A stretch of 64,000 bases of DNA, from positions 868,001-932,000 of the forward strand of contig BGZK01000002.1 in assembly GCA_005406025.1 (NCBI GenBank), in the 5' to 3' direction. The translations under genes and the position numbers were made by a program. Below the pieces are notes generated by a model. It searched no databases. It was not told the DNA's origin and was given only the letters and a program-made list of their open reading frames with translations. Within the stretch, counting starts at the first letter, position 1. The number at the start of each line of letters is the position of its first letter. Source of the DNA: Eumeta japonica (Eukaryota; Arthropoda; Insecta; Lepidoptera; Psychidae). Of the stretch, positions 46,530 through 58,289 are shown in pieces.

Positions 46530-47390
46530 GATATGGAAAAAATAGATTGCGCACAGTTATTAAATATCTGTGCTTTAAAAATTTCACTATAGAAGCTATT
46601 GCCTAATCAAGACTTTCAGGATACTTAAGGAGCAAATGCTGCACCGTATACGTTGAAGAACATCTACCAAATACGACCCTCTCTCGGGCCTCCTAACAAC
46701 TTAAATGACCGAAGAAGTGGTAAAAATAATAAAAAAATGGTTTAGCAGATCGTCGTGTTACAGTACGCCTTATAGTCGAAGAAATAAAAATTTCGAATGG
46801 TAATGTGAATAATGTGAACGAACACGTTCATGTAATGTGTAAATGTTACACATTACATGAACGTGTTCCATGTTACACAAACGCTTGGGGATGTAAAAAA
46901 TATTCTGGAATCGGGCTCGCCAGAATACTTACCGAATATGTTTATATGAATTGGAATAGACCTTCATCTCCAACTCCTAAGAAATTTAAGGCGAGTGCTT
47001 CTGCCGGAAAAATCATGCGCTCTCTTTTTTGCGATAGTAAAGGGATGATCAAGATAGAACATTTCGACCGCGGAGCTACTGTTACGGGTTTTTTATGCAT
47101 AATAAAAAAAAATACGTGACAAAATTCGAAAGGAACGGCGAGACAAACTAGCGAAAATTCTTCTATTCCTCTAAGATAATGCCTCGGCTCACAGGTTCGC
47201 CGTTGTTAAAGCTGCAATTGGAGATACTGTCTTCGAAGTACTTGAGAATCCTCGATATTCACCCGACCTTGTTGAAGTTGAAGAAGTATCGCGAAGGATA
47301 GAAATTCGAAAATGTTATGAAACAGTAGATTCCGCAGTACAGAAATTTGCAGGCGCTCAGGATAAATTCGTCAGGCTGATTTTTTTAAGT
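46530..47390 (+). pseudogene. Mariner transposase relic with internal hairpin
   Basis: N-terminal part: MEKIDCAQLLNICALKIS, then DRRVTVRLIVEEIKISNG. C-terminal part, after a hairpin at 46820-46868: RPSSPTPKKFKASASAGKIM, RSLFCDSKGMIKIEHFDRGA, then after frameshifts DNASAHRFAVVKAAIG-like and YSPDL-like remnants near 47180-47270. This fits a mariner transposase that has lost the middle (the helix-turn-helix end to the first catalytic Asp). The hairpin occupies the deletion point. Confidence 0.75.
46820..46868. repeat. Perfect 23-bp hairpin inside mariner coding relic
   Basis: Arms 46820-46842 and 46846-46868 are exact reverse complements around ATG. Mariner-coded sequence lies on both sides but nothing in mariner is palindromic here, so the hairpin arose after insertion, together with loss of coding sequence. 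Confidence 0.9.
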
Positions 47391-47848
47391 AAAAAAAAAA
47401 CTGCTGTTTTATTCTAAAAGACAACCATGTCAGAAAATTAAATAATGTTTATTAAAAGTTGCCGACAACGCACTCATTCGTCTCCCCTCGTATAAATGTT
47501 CGACGAACACTATAAAAGAACCAGTACGTATGTAATAGCAAGATAAAATATCTTGAGGATAATTTTATTTTAATTCAAATTAAATGTTACATAGAATTCG
47601 AGGAAATTATCTTATACTGAAAGACAGAAAGACATACGAGAATTTCTTTCGGATATTGAGCTTTAAAAAAAAAGAAATTTAATTGCAAAATTTAAACCAA
47701 GATTGATATTGATCGCTATTTCCGACGAGTAGGGTGATAACGAATATGGTTGATTAATTCTTCGAATATTCTCTGAGTTAATATAGTAAAGCCTACGTAA
47801 ATGTTTTTCGTAAATCTATCGGGTTGAGTTGACCGGATATTACAAAAT

Positions 47849-47930
47849 CTCCTACGATTCAAGATAATCAATGTACTCGAATCATAGGAGACATTGAGTA
47901 TCTCGTACACAATGTACGAGATACTCAATG
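47849..47930. repeat. Two adjacent hairpins
   Basis: 47892-47930: perfect 18-bp arms (CATTGAGTATCTCGTACA and its complement) with a CAA loop. 47849-47891: TCTCCTACGATTC pairs with GAATCATAGGAGA with one mismatch around an 17-nt loop. They are directly joined. Confidence 0.85.
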
Positions 47931-50029
47931 CGACTTAGAGGTAGGATCGAAAATAATAGAGATGGCATAGACCAAAAAAAACAAGAACATTGCATAATAA
48001 AAAAGCGACGAATCACTTTAAAGTACTATAGTGCTCTATTATGAACCCGAAACTTTTAGAAACCAGTTTTACTTTTTTCTCCAGATGATAAGAAAACTGA
48101 ATATTTTTTGGTCGTCAGTATCAAGGCATGCTGACCGTCATGTCACTAATGGAGGTGCTTTGAAGTGCCAGGAAGAGACAAAAAGGTATTTTAATTAATA
48201 AACGCGCAAAATTATGTCTATCAGGGGGTTAAATGGACAAGGGTGAATCTACTAAATTACAATACTTACTCTAAAGATGTTAATTTCATATACGAGTTGG
48301 TATTGACAGTTAGCGACACGTTTGCGAGATATAATAGAATGGGTGTAGCATAACACATGGACGGTACTGTGCTAAGTATAACGATGTATTTTGCTCATTT
48401 TCAGTAAATAATGGATTTGCAGAATGAACAAAGTAATGAATGGGCTGTACACAGATTTGAGAAATGCTACCATTCATGAAATTGGATCCGAGCATGGACT
48501 GTCAAGCACGATCTTGATATTTCATTCCGTGAGAAATTGACAATCTCTGTGTACTATTTCTCAAATAGCCTATACAAAGAAAATTTAAAGAAAAGCGTTT
48601 TGTGCCAGACTCTGCCTTCGCTACAATCTAAACTTAAACCTAAAACTTTGCTCTAGTTTTCGTCTGCTTTCACTCAACTGTGGGTTTGTAATAAAATTAG
48701 CAGCGGAAACACCACGACGAAAATCCTTCTCGTCGGTCATTTATCAAAATGATGCAGATATTAAAAGATATATTTATCCATACCTGTATTAAATACATTA
48801 TTTGGCGAAAATTGAACTTGAGAAATTATCAACTATAGAAACTTAGATGGTAAATTAATTATAAGCTCTTATGACTGAGTTAGTTTTACCCGAGTTATAA
48901 GAAAGTTATTATTGTGTAACTTTTGTAAGAGAAACTCTAACCGATTGAGCACATCATAATGGCTCCAAACGGGCTAAACTACTGAATAAGTTAAATGGCC
49001 CTGAAAATAGATAAATAGTGTAGTTTGACAATGTACTGACCTTTTATGCGATTTTTATGGTGCGGGTATAAAACTCTGCTTGTACGTATACTGCTTTGTC
49101 GATAGAAGAGACAAAACTTAGTTTGATTTGCAGCTTTTGTATAATAATTCAAATAAATGTTACACATAACTGGAATAGGTTTTTGTTAAGTTCCTAAGTA
49201 TATTATAATATTTTTCTTCTTCTAATATTGAGAGACAAAATGCTTTACATTTATATTATTTTGAAAAGAAACACGTCAGCAAAATGAACTAATCTTATTT
49301 TCTATACAATTATCTTTTCAAAGAGACTCTGTAAACTAAAACGTAGATAGATGACTACTGTTTATCCAGTACCAAAGTAATTGATAAACGGTAACAGAGT
49401 TGGAGGTAATTTGTAATATATACAAATAAGAAAAAAAAATAGCGTTTTTTTCCGACTGCGTAACTTTGTGTGATAACCGAATTCTCAGAGGAGTCCTTAA
49501 TGCGTTGCTGGCCTATCATTGTTCAGTATTACGACTTTAAAAAAAAATACTAGTAAAAGATTTGTAGTTAAATATGAAGCTGGGGAATAAGATGACGTCA
49601 TACTTTAGGCCTGTTCTTAACTCTTTATTTTAATTTTTGAAAGTCGAAAAGGTTTTGGAAGAATCTTCTTAACAATACTTCAAGAAGGGGAAGTCTCCAT
49701 ATAAGTGACATAATACCTACGGATGTAAATGCATGTGATCATCTATGGCAACAATCTGATAGCTGCATATATAAAGCTGTTGATATAAAATAAACATAAG
49801 CTGTGTGATAGAATAAACTTTATTCGTACCGTTACGTATGTTTACAAAGTTATTGTTTTATTTTTCAGTTTATATTATCTTGTGAATTACATTTTAAAAT
49901 TAAATTTGTATTCAATATTGTTTTTAAACCTAATAAAGAGTACCGGGACTGTATTTATGAGATGGATGCCATGCCATACTTCTCAAAATAGAATTTTCAC
50001 GTATAATATCAATATAAGTACACTCACAG
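47931..50029. other. No gene recognised
   Basis: Mixed AT-rich sequence of 2.1 kb. 48330-48560 is slightly more complex, but neither a reading frame nor a repeat family is identified. Confidence 0.35.
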
Positions 50030-50320
50030 CAGAGTCATGTTGAGATCAATTTGGTTACAGCACTAAAATGGGCCGACTCGACCGGTAACATCCTACACTC
50101 TTACATACTACAGACGTGAAGTAGCAGCTTTCGCTGTTGTATTCCATACATTGAATGAGAGTTCCAGTGACCCACACCTGCTGATCAGATATCCTATTCT
50201 TTCCTAAAAGTCCGGTAACGCACTAGTGACTTTCCTGCGGTTGCCAGTGTCTATGGGCGAATAACCTGCTCTAGTGGCTCGATGTCCATGTGTTCCCTTA
50301 AATGCTATAAAAATGTCCTT
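50030..50320 (+). repeat. Common lepidopteran dispersed repeat
   Basis: Contains AATGGGCCGACTCGACCGGT, GACGTGAAGTAGCAGCTTTC, CCTAAAAGTCCGGTAACGCA and CAGTGTCTATGGGCGAATAA in the order I know from a repeat abundant in moths and butterflies (GGxTCGACCGGAGTxATACCAC ... AAAxGCCGGCAACGCAC ... GGTGTCxATGGGCGxCGG). It carries no protein. This supports the host group. Recalled, not searched. Confidence 0.65.
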
Positions 50321-50772
50321 TATCGTTAGCAACATATTTTATTTGTTTCTTTTTTAATAAAATCCTCTCTTAATCACAGGCTAACAAACGCACTCTTAGC
50401 GCGCTCGGTTCCTATACAAATATTCCAATGCGATAGTCCTAATAAAATATTACAGCGAAGCGGCAAGGAGACGGCGGACTGCCCTGTTTAGCGTCTTCAA
50501 TTACTAATAAAGAAAAATAAGAATAGTATCAAGAGATGCGTAGTGGAAAATGCTACAATACGGTAAAACGTTAATAACTTATTTGAAATGAAATAGTCAA
50601 AGTTTCGACCTATTTTTATGAACATTATTCATAGAGTCTCAAATTCTTCAATAACAGAAAAAGTTAATACAATTTTGACAAAAGCCACTATGGAGAATTA
50701 AACTGTGTATCGTTTGAATCTATTTAGACCAGGGCCGCAACCTTTAAAAAATGGTTAAATGCAAAACAAAAA
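50321..50772. other. No gene recognised
   Basis: A slightly GC-richer patch at 50390-50500 (CTCTTAGCGCGCTCGGTTCC) and AT-rich remainder. Confidence 0.35.
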
Positions 50773-52989
50773 ATAGTAGTATGTAACCCATTGGAAAAGG
50801 AAGAGAATTTAACAAAAAAGAAAGGAAAAATAAATTACGGGGGAACAGAGATCGGGGAGGGGTAAGGGGTGGGTTTTTAGGAGTAAAAAACGGTTTCTCG
50901 GTTCTCGATTTCCGGCAAAACAAAAAGTCCTATGGAAAATAGTCGAATGGCAAAGTTGTAGGTAATAGAAAGATCTACAACTTTTGTATTTACACTTTTA
51001 AATTTTTAAAGTTTTTGGTTTTTAATTAAAAAAAAAATTTTTTTCATGAAATTTGGTGAAAACTTACCTTTTATATCCCAAACACACTGGAATTTTTTTG
51101 ATTTAAAATATTAATTTTTTTCTTCTTATTTTGACTCGACATTCAAAAAGCACCTTAATTTTCAATCGAAAATTGTCACGTCAAAATATCTGCTTTTTTA
51201 AAAAAGTCAGTGGGCTTGTTATTCGTTGAAATGTCTACTTTCTGATGATGTAAAAAAAGATATACATTACTATGGTAAATATTTTCTCAGAAAATGCAAA
51301 AAACGAAAAAAACTCGAATTTGATTTTTTTTTAATTCCTATGTTCAATTTTGAGCTATTTATTAAAATTTAAACTTTGATTACTCAAAATTTGTAAGTAA
51401 CACGTTACATTGATGGACAAAAAATTGCAAATCGAAGTTTCCTTATAAAAATCAAGAGCTAATAATTTAAGAAAGTTAATATTTAATACGTAATCTACAA
51501 AATTTTGATAAAGCTGTAGAATCTCATTTAAATTTTACATGCGTAGATGCCTACTTATTGCTATTTTAAGATTATACTTATATACCTGAGTGACCTAAGG
51601 AAAATTTTTGCCCATTAAAAGGTATTTCATAAAGAAGTTGGGAAGAGGCGAGGAGGGTCTGGGTTTTACTACCTGCAGCTGTGGAACTGGATGTAACAGT
51701 TTAAAATGTGGCTACCGAAAATATGGTTTAAAATGCACAAATTTATGTTCATATTATTATGGTCCTGAAAAATACGCCAATGTGGAAAAAAAACCTCCGA
51801 GGAAGTTAATGACTCTGATGAAATTGCGGGTGAAGATTGGTTCTTCATGCAGACTGGAAATAACGTTAGAGACGAAGACGGTGATGGTCTTGAAGATTTC
51901 GAAGATCTTTTAGAATCAGAAAGGCCTGTCGAATCTAACGATGACGAAATAGCATCAAAGAGACAAAAACTGATGACCAAGTGATTTGAATTAAAAATAA
52001 CGTTTTGCTAAAAACAAAGATTAATGTTCTTAAAAATATTATAATGTATAATGTAATCAGCATAAAGTATCTCATTTTCATAATACGATTTACATGTAAA
52101 TTTATAGATTATGAGATTTTCTATTACATAAATAAAATGAGAATTTAATAAATAAACTTTTCTTACTGAAAAAAATAACAGTGGTTACATTTTATAGATG
52201 AAATCCCCTTAAAATCCTATTTTTACAAATCCTATCTTATCTTATTAATATTTAGAATGGCTATGTTTTTTGTAATTTTATGAATTTATAAAGGAATTAC
52301 TTTTGTTCATCAATGTAACATGTGACCTTACATTTTTCGAGTGATCAAAGTATAAATTTTAATAAATACCTCAAAATTATACATAAATATTTAAAAAAAA
52401 ATTACAAATTCGAGTATTTTTAGTTTTTTTTGCATTTCCTGAGAAGATTTACCATAGTAATTTATATCTTTTTTTACACTATCAGAAAGTAGACATATCA
52501 ATGAACAAAAAGCTCACTGCCTTTTTTGGAAAAGCAAATATTTTGACGTGAGAATTTTCAATTAAAAATTAGGGTGCTTTTTCGATATCGAGTCAAAATA
52601 AGATGAAAAAAATTTACATTTTAAAACAAAAAAAAATCCAGTGTGTTTGGGATATAATAAGGTAAGTTTCACCAAATTTCATGAAAAAAAATTTTTTTTT
52701 AAATAAAATAAAAAAAACCAAAAATTTGTTTTTTTGCGTTTTTGACATACATTTTGAGGAAAGGGGAAAAAGTGTAAATACAAAAGTTGTAGATCTTTCT
52801 ATTACCTACAACTTTGCTATTCAACTATTTCCCATAGGACTTGTAGTTTTGACGGAAATCGAAATAAACCGTTTTTTACCCTTAAAAATCTACCCCTTAC
52901 CCCTTACCGATCTCTGTTCGCTCGTAACTTGTTTTTTCTTTCTTTTTTGTTATATTCTCTTCCTTTTCCAATGAGTTTCATACTACTAT
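50773..52989. mobile_element. 2.2-kb element with about 600-bp terminal inverted repeats
   Basis: Sequence from ATAGTAGTATG (50773) onward pairs with the reverse complement of sequence ending CATACTACTAT (52989). Matching blocks include CATTGGAAAAGGAAGAGAAT, AGAAAGATCTACAACTTTTG, CCCAAACACACTGGA and TGAGAAAATATTTACCATAG-type words. The arms run to about 51310 and 52390, with weaker pairing further in (TAACACGTTACATTGATGGA against TCATCAATGTAACATGTGAC). The right arm has diverged moderately. About 1 kb between the arms holds one cysteine-rich ORF. No transposase is seen. The class is not identified. Confidence 0.85.
51608..51985 (+). pseudogene. Cysteine-rich (CXC/TSO1-like) ORF inside the long-TIR element
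   Basis: After a basic stretch (KKLGRGEEGLGFTT) come CSCGTGCNSLKCGYRKYGLK and CTNLCSYYYGPEKYANVEKK. The C-x-C-x3-C ... C-x-Y-RK-x-GLKC-x3-C spacing resembles CXC-type zinc-binding repeats found at the C-terminus of some insect transposon and host proteins. Some expected cysteines read Tyr. A frameshift near 51810 leads to an acidic tail in another frame (EDFEDLLESERPVESNDDEI) that ends KRQKLMTK and a stop at about 51981. It is probably the decayed C-terminus of a transposon protein. Function not known. Confidence 0.55.
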
Positions 52990-53718
52990 AACGAACTTTT
53001 TACAATTATGTAAATTATGAACGTACTTTTTACAACTTTTTTTAAATCCGATCAAACTTGCCTAAGATTTAACAAAATTATGTGATACGTACAAGGTAAA
53101 TTTATGATATACATAACTTTGTGTTGGTCATTTTTGAGAAACTGGCATATGTTGCACCTACGTGACGTGTAGAGCATGTTATCTCTTAGTTCATTAAAGT
53201 ATGTTATGTCATCGTTTAATATAGATTTTTTTTCACAAAACCTATCACTAATGTTATTTAGGTCTTCTTTCGATGTTCACTGTACAGGAACCTAGGTTCT
53301 TAAAAACAAAAATAAACACCAATTTTATATTTGTATTTTCTTTAAATGATTAGAGTATATATTCATTTATACTATATTAATAGTATATACAAATGCGCCT
53401 AATTAGCACTTATTGTCAAATACAATACTGTCACACCATTTATTTTATCATTCAATATCATTTAATTAATTGTAATAAAAATTAATATAACGAAATATTG
53501 CTATTATAAATGATCAATAAAAAAATACGTAAAAGACTCGTATAGAAAAAAAAACATAAATATATTAAGAAAATAATTTTAAGTAGAAAAATACATGTGG
53601 CAGTTCATACAACGGTTGTAACCTATAAAAACTCTTCATATTTAAGAAACGAGATGAGATTTTTGAAGTTGAATGTCACTTTTGTGTTATAAAATCATTT
53701 AAAGTACGTTCTACTCAC
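52990..53718. other. AT-rich sequence without a gene
   Basis: Nothing recognised. If 53719-53839 is an exon, this would be the start of its intron. Confidence 0.35.
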
Positions 53719-53839
53719 CTTCAAGATGTTCATATTTCTTGTTTATTAATTTAATGAGATCTTCTGATTCCTTTATGTCGCTAATTCGTCTGGTTTGAGC
53801 CAAATTTATAATGAATTTGCGTCGTTTCGCATTCATCAT
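53719..53839 (-). CDS. Candidate first coding exon of an unknown gene
   Basis: On the minus strand an ATG at 53839 opens MMNAKRRKFIINLAQTRR followed by ISDIKESEDLIKLINKKYEH and LE, then G of a codon split by GAAG/GTGAGT at 53719/53718, an excellent splice donor. Codon use and the mix of charged residues differ from the random AT-rich frames around. The basic N-terminus and the following acidic/basic helix could suit a nuclear protein, but no domain is recognised. A second good donor, CTCAG/GTGAGT at 53941/53940, lies upstream and could end a noncoding first exon, with about a 95-bp intron. Later exons were not found. Confidence 0.35.
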
Positions 53840-53940
53840 GTAATAACTCTTATACGTAATTAACAATAACAAACAGTCGTTTGAAAATTAACTCGATAAA
53901 ACAATTTTTATTTTTCATAAAGGCGACAACTTAGACTCAC

Positions 53941-54060
53941 CTGAGTAACGAACGTCAACTTACTGACAACTATAAGTGTCGGCACGGCACGGGTAATCCC
54001 CGCACGCCAGAGTACATGCGGACAGCAATAGTTGTCTGTATTCACGTCGTTCAGTAAAAA
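53941..54060. promoter_or_regulatory. GC-richer promoter-like patch, possibly bidirectional
   Basis: Contains GTCGGCACGGCACGGGTAAT and CCCCGCACGCCAGAGTACAT in AT-rich flanks. Initiator-like TCAGT occurs on the minus strand at about 53962-53966 (GTCAGTAAGTT) and on the plus strand at 54050-54054 (GTTCAGTAAA). It lies directly upstream of the candidate exon at 53719-53839. Confidence 0.3.
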
Positions 54061-54109
54061 AAATATTCGCAGTTGTCGTTAAGTACGTCGTAAAATAATA
54101 AACAACATT

Positions 54110-54310
54110 ATGAATTTTAAATATATATTTTTAGTGAACTTAAACTATTTATTGTGCTTAATGAAAATCACTATTTTTGTACTTGGCTTCTTATACTTTG
54201 CACCCGTCGATATGGTAGCTATCATAGTTGATGTCGAACACTATTGTAATAACAATAATACCTCTTATTATGATAATGTTTTTTTCAATCTCCTCAGTAG
54301 ACAGAACTGA
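54110..54310 (+). other. 66-codon hydrophobic frame, probably chance
   Basis: An ATG lies about 57 bp after an initiator-like TCAGT. The product (MNFKYIFLVNLNYLLCLMKI, then ITIFVLGFLYFAP) is hydrophobic, as random AT-rich frames often are. It could be a small secreted or membrane protein, but nothing else supports it. Confidence 0.12.
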
Positions 54311-54569
54311 GACTTAAATCCTAAGATTGTAAATAGGAGTCCTATTTTCAGTCCAGGTAATTGATTGATGTACCAAAAGATACGTATGGACATGAGCTAT
54401 ATGACGGTTAAAAGAATAATTTGAAAAGGAAATGATAATTTTTTGAGAAGATCGCTAATACATCTGAAAGTGAAAGAACACTTTCAGCGTTAAAATTATT
54501 TCATTAGTAATAAAATCATACCTGAAGTACATCATTAACGAATTATTGACAACATTAACAATACCACTC

Positions 54570-55440
54570 CTTCCAAATATTGCTTCACCTTGAAAAGAAT
54601 GGGTAAGTAACTTAAAGGTTGCTTTTTCTTATCGATACAAAGCATTTATAGTAATTAATAATTTAGTACAACACTTAGAAATAACATGAAGCAATTTGAT
54701 AGCTAAGCAGTTCAGTTCCATGGGGTTTTCATTAAGATATTCAAAGACAATATAATAGCCCTTGCCGTATAACTTCTTTTCTACGAAAAGTTTAAACTCA
54801 TAAAATGGCAATATTTGAATTAAAGCTGGAATCGTATTATAAAAGCTCACACATTACTCCTTATATGGTTTGCTAATTTGCTTAGTCGTCTTTTATGAGT
54901 GACAAGAGTCCTTATTATGTCTAGTGTTAATGCTATGCTCGATATTTTAGCACGATTTTATATTTCTCTTGACACATTACAGGTTTTCGTATATGTATTT
55001 TGACGTTATAGTTAAAATAATAAGTTCTTGAAAAAAATTATTATTTTCGAAACCACTCAATTTCTTCAGATTGTTCTGCTTAATTTGTCAAAAGCTGGTT
55101 GATGATTAAACTTAAAAAGTAAAGAAATATCATCATTAAAGAATATAATCCCATGCTCATTTTCAACAAGATGTGGTAAATCATTAATACAAAATAAGAA
55201 TAGAATCTCTCAAAGAACTGAACCCTGTGGCATACCCATATTGAATGCAGATGCTGATGATTTTTGACCATTAACATCAACTTTTTAAATTCTACGAATT
55301 AAACAAGACTCCAAAAATCCAAATGATCAACCTGTGAATCCATAATGATGTCATTTCCTGATCAATGTGCCATGATGAACGCAGTGCTTAGGACAAATCA
55401 TATAAAACACCGATTGCCTCCCGTGAACTTTTACGGGGTT
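54570..55440 (-). pseudogene. Jockey/CR1-type LINE reverse transcriptase relic, copy 2, internally deleted
   Basis: On the minus strand: VHHGTLIRK-type block near 55360, then DVNGQKSSASAFNMGMPQGS (the PQGSVLGP block), LFLFCINDLPHLVENEHGII, FFNDDISLLFKFNHQPAFDK (catalytic FADD read as FNDD), and after a jump the C-terminus SFYNTIPALIQILPFYEFKL, then FVEKKLYGKGYYIVFEYLNE. The stretch between the catalytic box and the C-terminal block, present in copy 1 at 28170, is missing, so an internal deletion occurred. The same family as copy 1 is likely (FYNxIPAxIQxLPxxEFK shared). Confidence 0.8.
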
Positions 55441-55962
55441 TCGCTTTTAAACCTTATCAAAGATTTCTTTACTTAAGATTCTTATTTCTATATCGGTATT
55501 TGATTCAACATTTGGTATGTCATTTTTAAAAATTAATGAAAATATATGAAATTATCAATTTTTAAAAATCAACTTTTTCACGACTGACTACTTGCGTTAA
55601 TTATAAACGGAAGTAATGTTATAGCTACAAAATTATTAAAAACGTTAGGTAATTAGATTTCAATAGATCTATCATAGAATTATATAAAAAACATTTTATT
55701 TTTAAATTTAATAACAATTTACTTTTGATTTTTGTTTTTATTCCTTTTATATTATTTATTTTGTTATTGACTTCATTTTCAATGTATTCAAAGTAGTGTT
55801 GGGCAAGAGATATGTCAGATTTTTTTCTATAATTTCTAGCAAATTTATTGACATGATATACAGCTTATATTTTACGCAATTATGAGTTCATGTGGTATCT
55901 ATGGAGACTAGGTATATGGTATCAGAGTTGGATAATATCGACAAGCTATTATTGAGTACAGT
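55441..55962. other. AT-rich sequence without a gene
   Basis: Nothing recognised. Confidence 0.35.
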
Positions 55963-56312
55963 ACAGCTCATTCTGGTTTAAAATTGCCATTAAATGTAGC
56001 TAACTATGAATTCCCGGTATGTGACATCACAAAATCATTAGCGCGTGGACAAATATTGAAACAGTGCAAAGCCATTACATGGGACGAGAGCACAATGATC
56101 CCATAGAAAAACAATAGAAGCACTCAATAGAACACTTCAAGAATTACGCTACAACACGAATGTAATGGGAGGTGTATTACTAATGCTATCAGGCGATTTT
56201 CGTCAAACGCTACCCGTTATTTCGAAATCAACGCTGGCGGACGAAATCAACACTTGCTTAAAGAAGTCGACATCTGGGAACACGTAAAAATAATTAAATT
56301 AACAAACAATAT
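55963..56312 (+). pseudogene. Helitron Pif1-like helicase fragment, plus strand
   Basis: TAHSGLKLPLNVANYEFPVC leads to DITKSLARGQILKQCKAITW and DESTMIP (Walker B region, usual WDECTM). After frameshifts come MGGVLLMLSGDFRQTLPV, then STLADEINTCLKKVDIWEHV and KIIKLTNNM. This is the central part of the Pif1-family helicase of Helitron Rep/helicase proteins. It duplicates a region also present in the minus-strand relic at 58290-61049, so it comes from a second Helitron copy. Ends on both sides are truncations. Confidence 0.85.
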
Positions 56313-57299
56313 GTTGTTGAAATATAAGGAAGCCTACAGAAAATATACGATCAGGTAGAAAATCAGCACTTACATTTTATGCTACAATGTATTCTACTAG
56401 CCTATCAAATTTTATTAATATCGCTTAACACATCGTCTTTTTACAGGAAATCATAAAGTGTGTTACCAACCAACAATAATATATATACTTTATGTGACAA
56501 TGGCTTTTATTAGTATAATCTGTCATTAAAATTATTTATTCCATTGTTAAATTACAATAAGACCAAATAGACAGAGAGTGCTTCATACTTACTACTGAGA
56601 ATTCTTCATGGTGTGTTCTATCAGTATATCAAATTTTATCAAAAGCGACTCAACTACTACGAAGTTATAAGAAGACATCCAAACATAAAATACATACAGA
56701 AGTATATGGAGAAATCCAAACTGGCTGACAAATGAAAACTGGCCTATGTTCTTCTCTAAGATTCAAGTTATCACCGAAACCTTAATCAATTACGATTCAT
56801 CTGTTAAGCTGTGAAAACGTAATAAGTAGACAGACACATAAAGTTACTTTAGCAATTTACAATACTAGTATAGATGTGTTTTTTGAGTTCCGGTTTTTAT
56901 ATTATTTCAGAGTGTATAGTGAGTGTATAGGATCGTGTGAAGCGAAAAGGCATTTGATGCCTGTTTGGGCATCGGTGTCTACCAAAAAGTAAAAAACTGT
57001 TCAAGATACTGTCGCTACTGTATCCGACGTGATATTTGATGCAAATAAAAAATATAACAGATAACAATTACCAAAATAGAAAATATTCGACTACTGATAA
57101 ATACACTTTTAATAGAATCCGACAATTTTGTAAATGACGCAATTTATTACAATCACTTCATTGTCAAATACATTTGAATAATAATTCTAATTTTATTCAT
57201 ACTTCGATGAACTCATAATGTTTAAATTAAGATAGCGGTATTAATTTTAACTTTTAATACTTGTTTAAAAATATTTCTTTTATAAAAAAATACTAGCTG
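56313..57299. other. No gene recognised
   Basis: AT-rich. A short dispersed-repeat tail at 56825-56880 (AGTAGACAGACACATAAAGT, then TACAATACTAGTATAGATG) is seen. Confidence 0.35.
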
Positions 57300-58075
57300 G
57301 AGCAAATGTGTAGGTAGTGACATAAACCCGTTGCTGTATAAATTTTGAAACTTCTGATCAAAAAACTGCCACAAATAGTAATGACAAAGCCCCATTGATG
57401 TTAACCTAATACTATGTTAAGAATTTTAAAGAGGCTGAAACAGGCGAAAATCTGAGGATGCAAGGTTAGGGCTATATGGTGGATGCATTAACACTACCCA
57501 ACCAAACTCTCTCAATATTTGCTGAATGGTTAAAGATGTGTATGGTCTGGCGTTATCATGGTGAAAAACCACATCCTATCTGTTGATTAATTTTGGCCCC
57601 CTACTGAATAATGCCCTTCCAATCTCACCATACACCTAGCATCAACTTATTGCGAGTTAATCCGGGTTTCGCTATAATCTTCATTACGGTTTCATTACGT
57701 TTCAATAGAGAATCGCAAATGAGTACACCATTCATTAGATTTATTTCAGTGGGCTCGTATGGCACCTAAGTATCGAGCTTTTTACATGTCCAGCTTTTTT
57801 CAAATGAACTGTTTTGTGGTCAATCTGTTCAACTATGTCGTAAAAACAAATATGCCGAACTTGCTCAACTTTTTCCAAAATCACATCAATTATATCCGTT
57901 ACAGGTCGACCACAGCGAGGTTCATCTGAGACATCAAAATTGTCGGACTGAAAACGCTTGAATCGTTTTTGTGCTACTCTCACCGATAAACACATGAAGT
58001 CCATAAACGCCACAGTTTTTTTTTTCACGGATTGTGTAGCTTTATTGCCTTTTTTGTAATAAAGTTTCAAAATGT
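57300..58075 (-). pseudogene. Mariner transposase relic of a different subfamily
   Basis: On the minus strand: RVAQKRFKRFQSDNFDVSDE, PRCGRPVTDIIDVILEKVEQ and RHICFYDIVEQIDHKTVHLK form the second helix-turn-helix and linker region, then a frame change to INLMNGVLICDSLLKRNETV. A deletion then removes the first catalytic block (TGDEKW), followed by AKPGLTRNKLMLGVW*DWKG and IIQ, then DNARPYTS-like, LREFGWVVLMHPPYSPNLAS and DFRLFQPL. It differs in sequence from the relics at 24585, 38160 and 46364. The second Asp region (FHHDNARP) survives and the C-terminus is lost. Confidence 0.8.
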
Positions 58076-58289
58076 ATCGGATTTCTATGTTACATCAATT
58101 CATTTTGGTGAACAGGAAAGCAATAGAAAAATGGCAGGACACCGCTTTTACTTGTCATTTTTCTTTTTTTTAAATGTCGTATATTTAATAGTATCAAAGC
58201 CAACCAGATACAAACAGCAAAACCAAAAAGATTTTACTGCAACTTTTTATCTATAAAATACGATAAAACTTTTACCCCGACCTAATATG
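58076..58289. other. Spacer between mariner and Helitron relics
   Basis: AT-rich, no feature. May include the start of the mariner element. Confidence 0.3.

Larger units (their letters stand above)
46364..47490 (+). mobile_element. Mariner element with short terminal repeats and TA flanks
   Basis: Left end CGAGGGGCGTC (46364) and right end GTCTCCCCTCG (to 47490) are inverted repeats, each bordered by TA (46362-46363 and 47491-47492), the mariner target duplication. The 1.13-kb length is slightly short for a full mariner. The coding part between is described separately. Confidence 0.8.
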
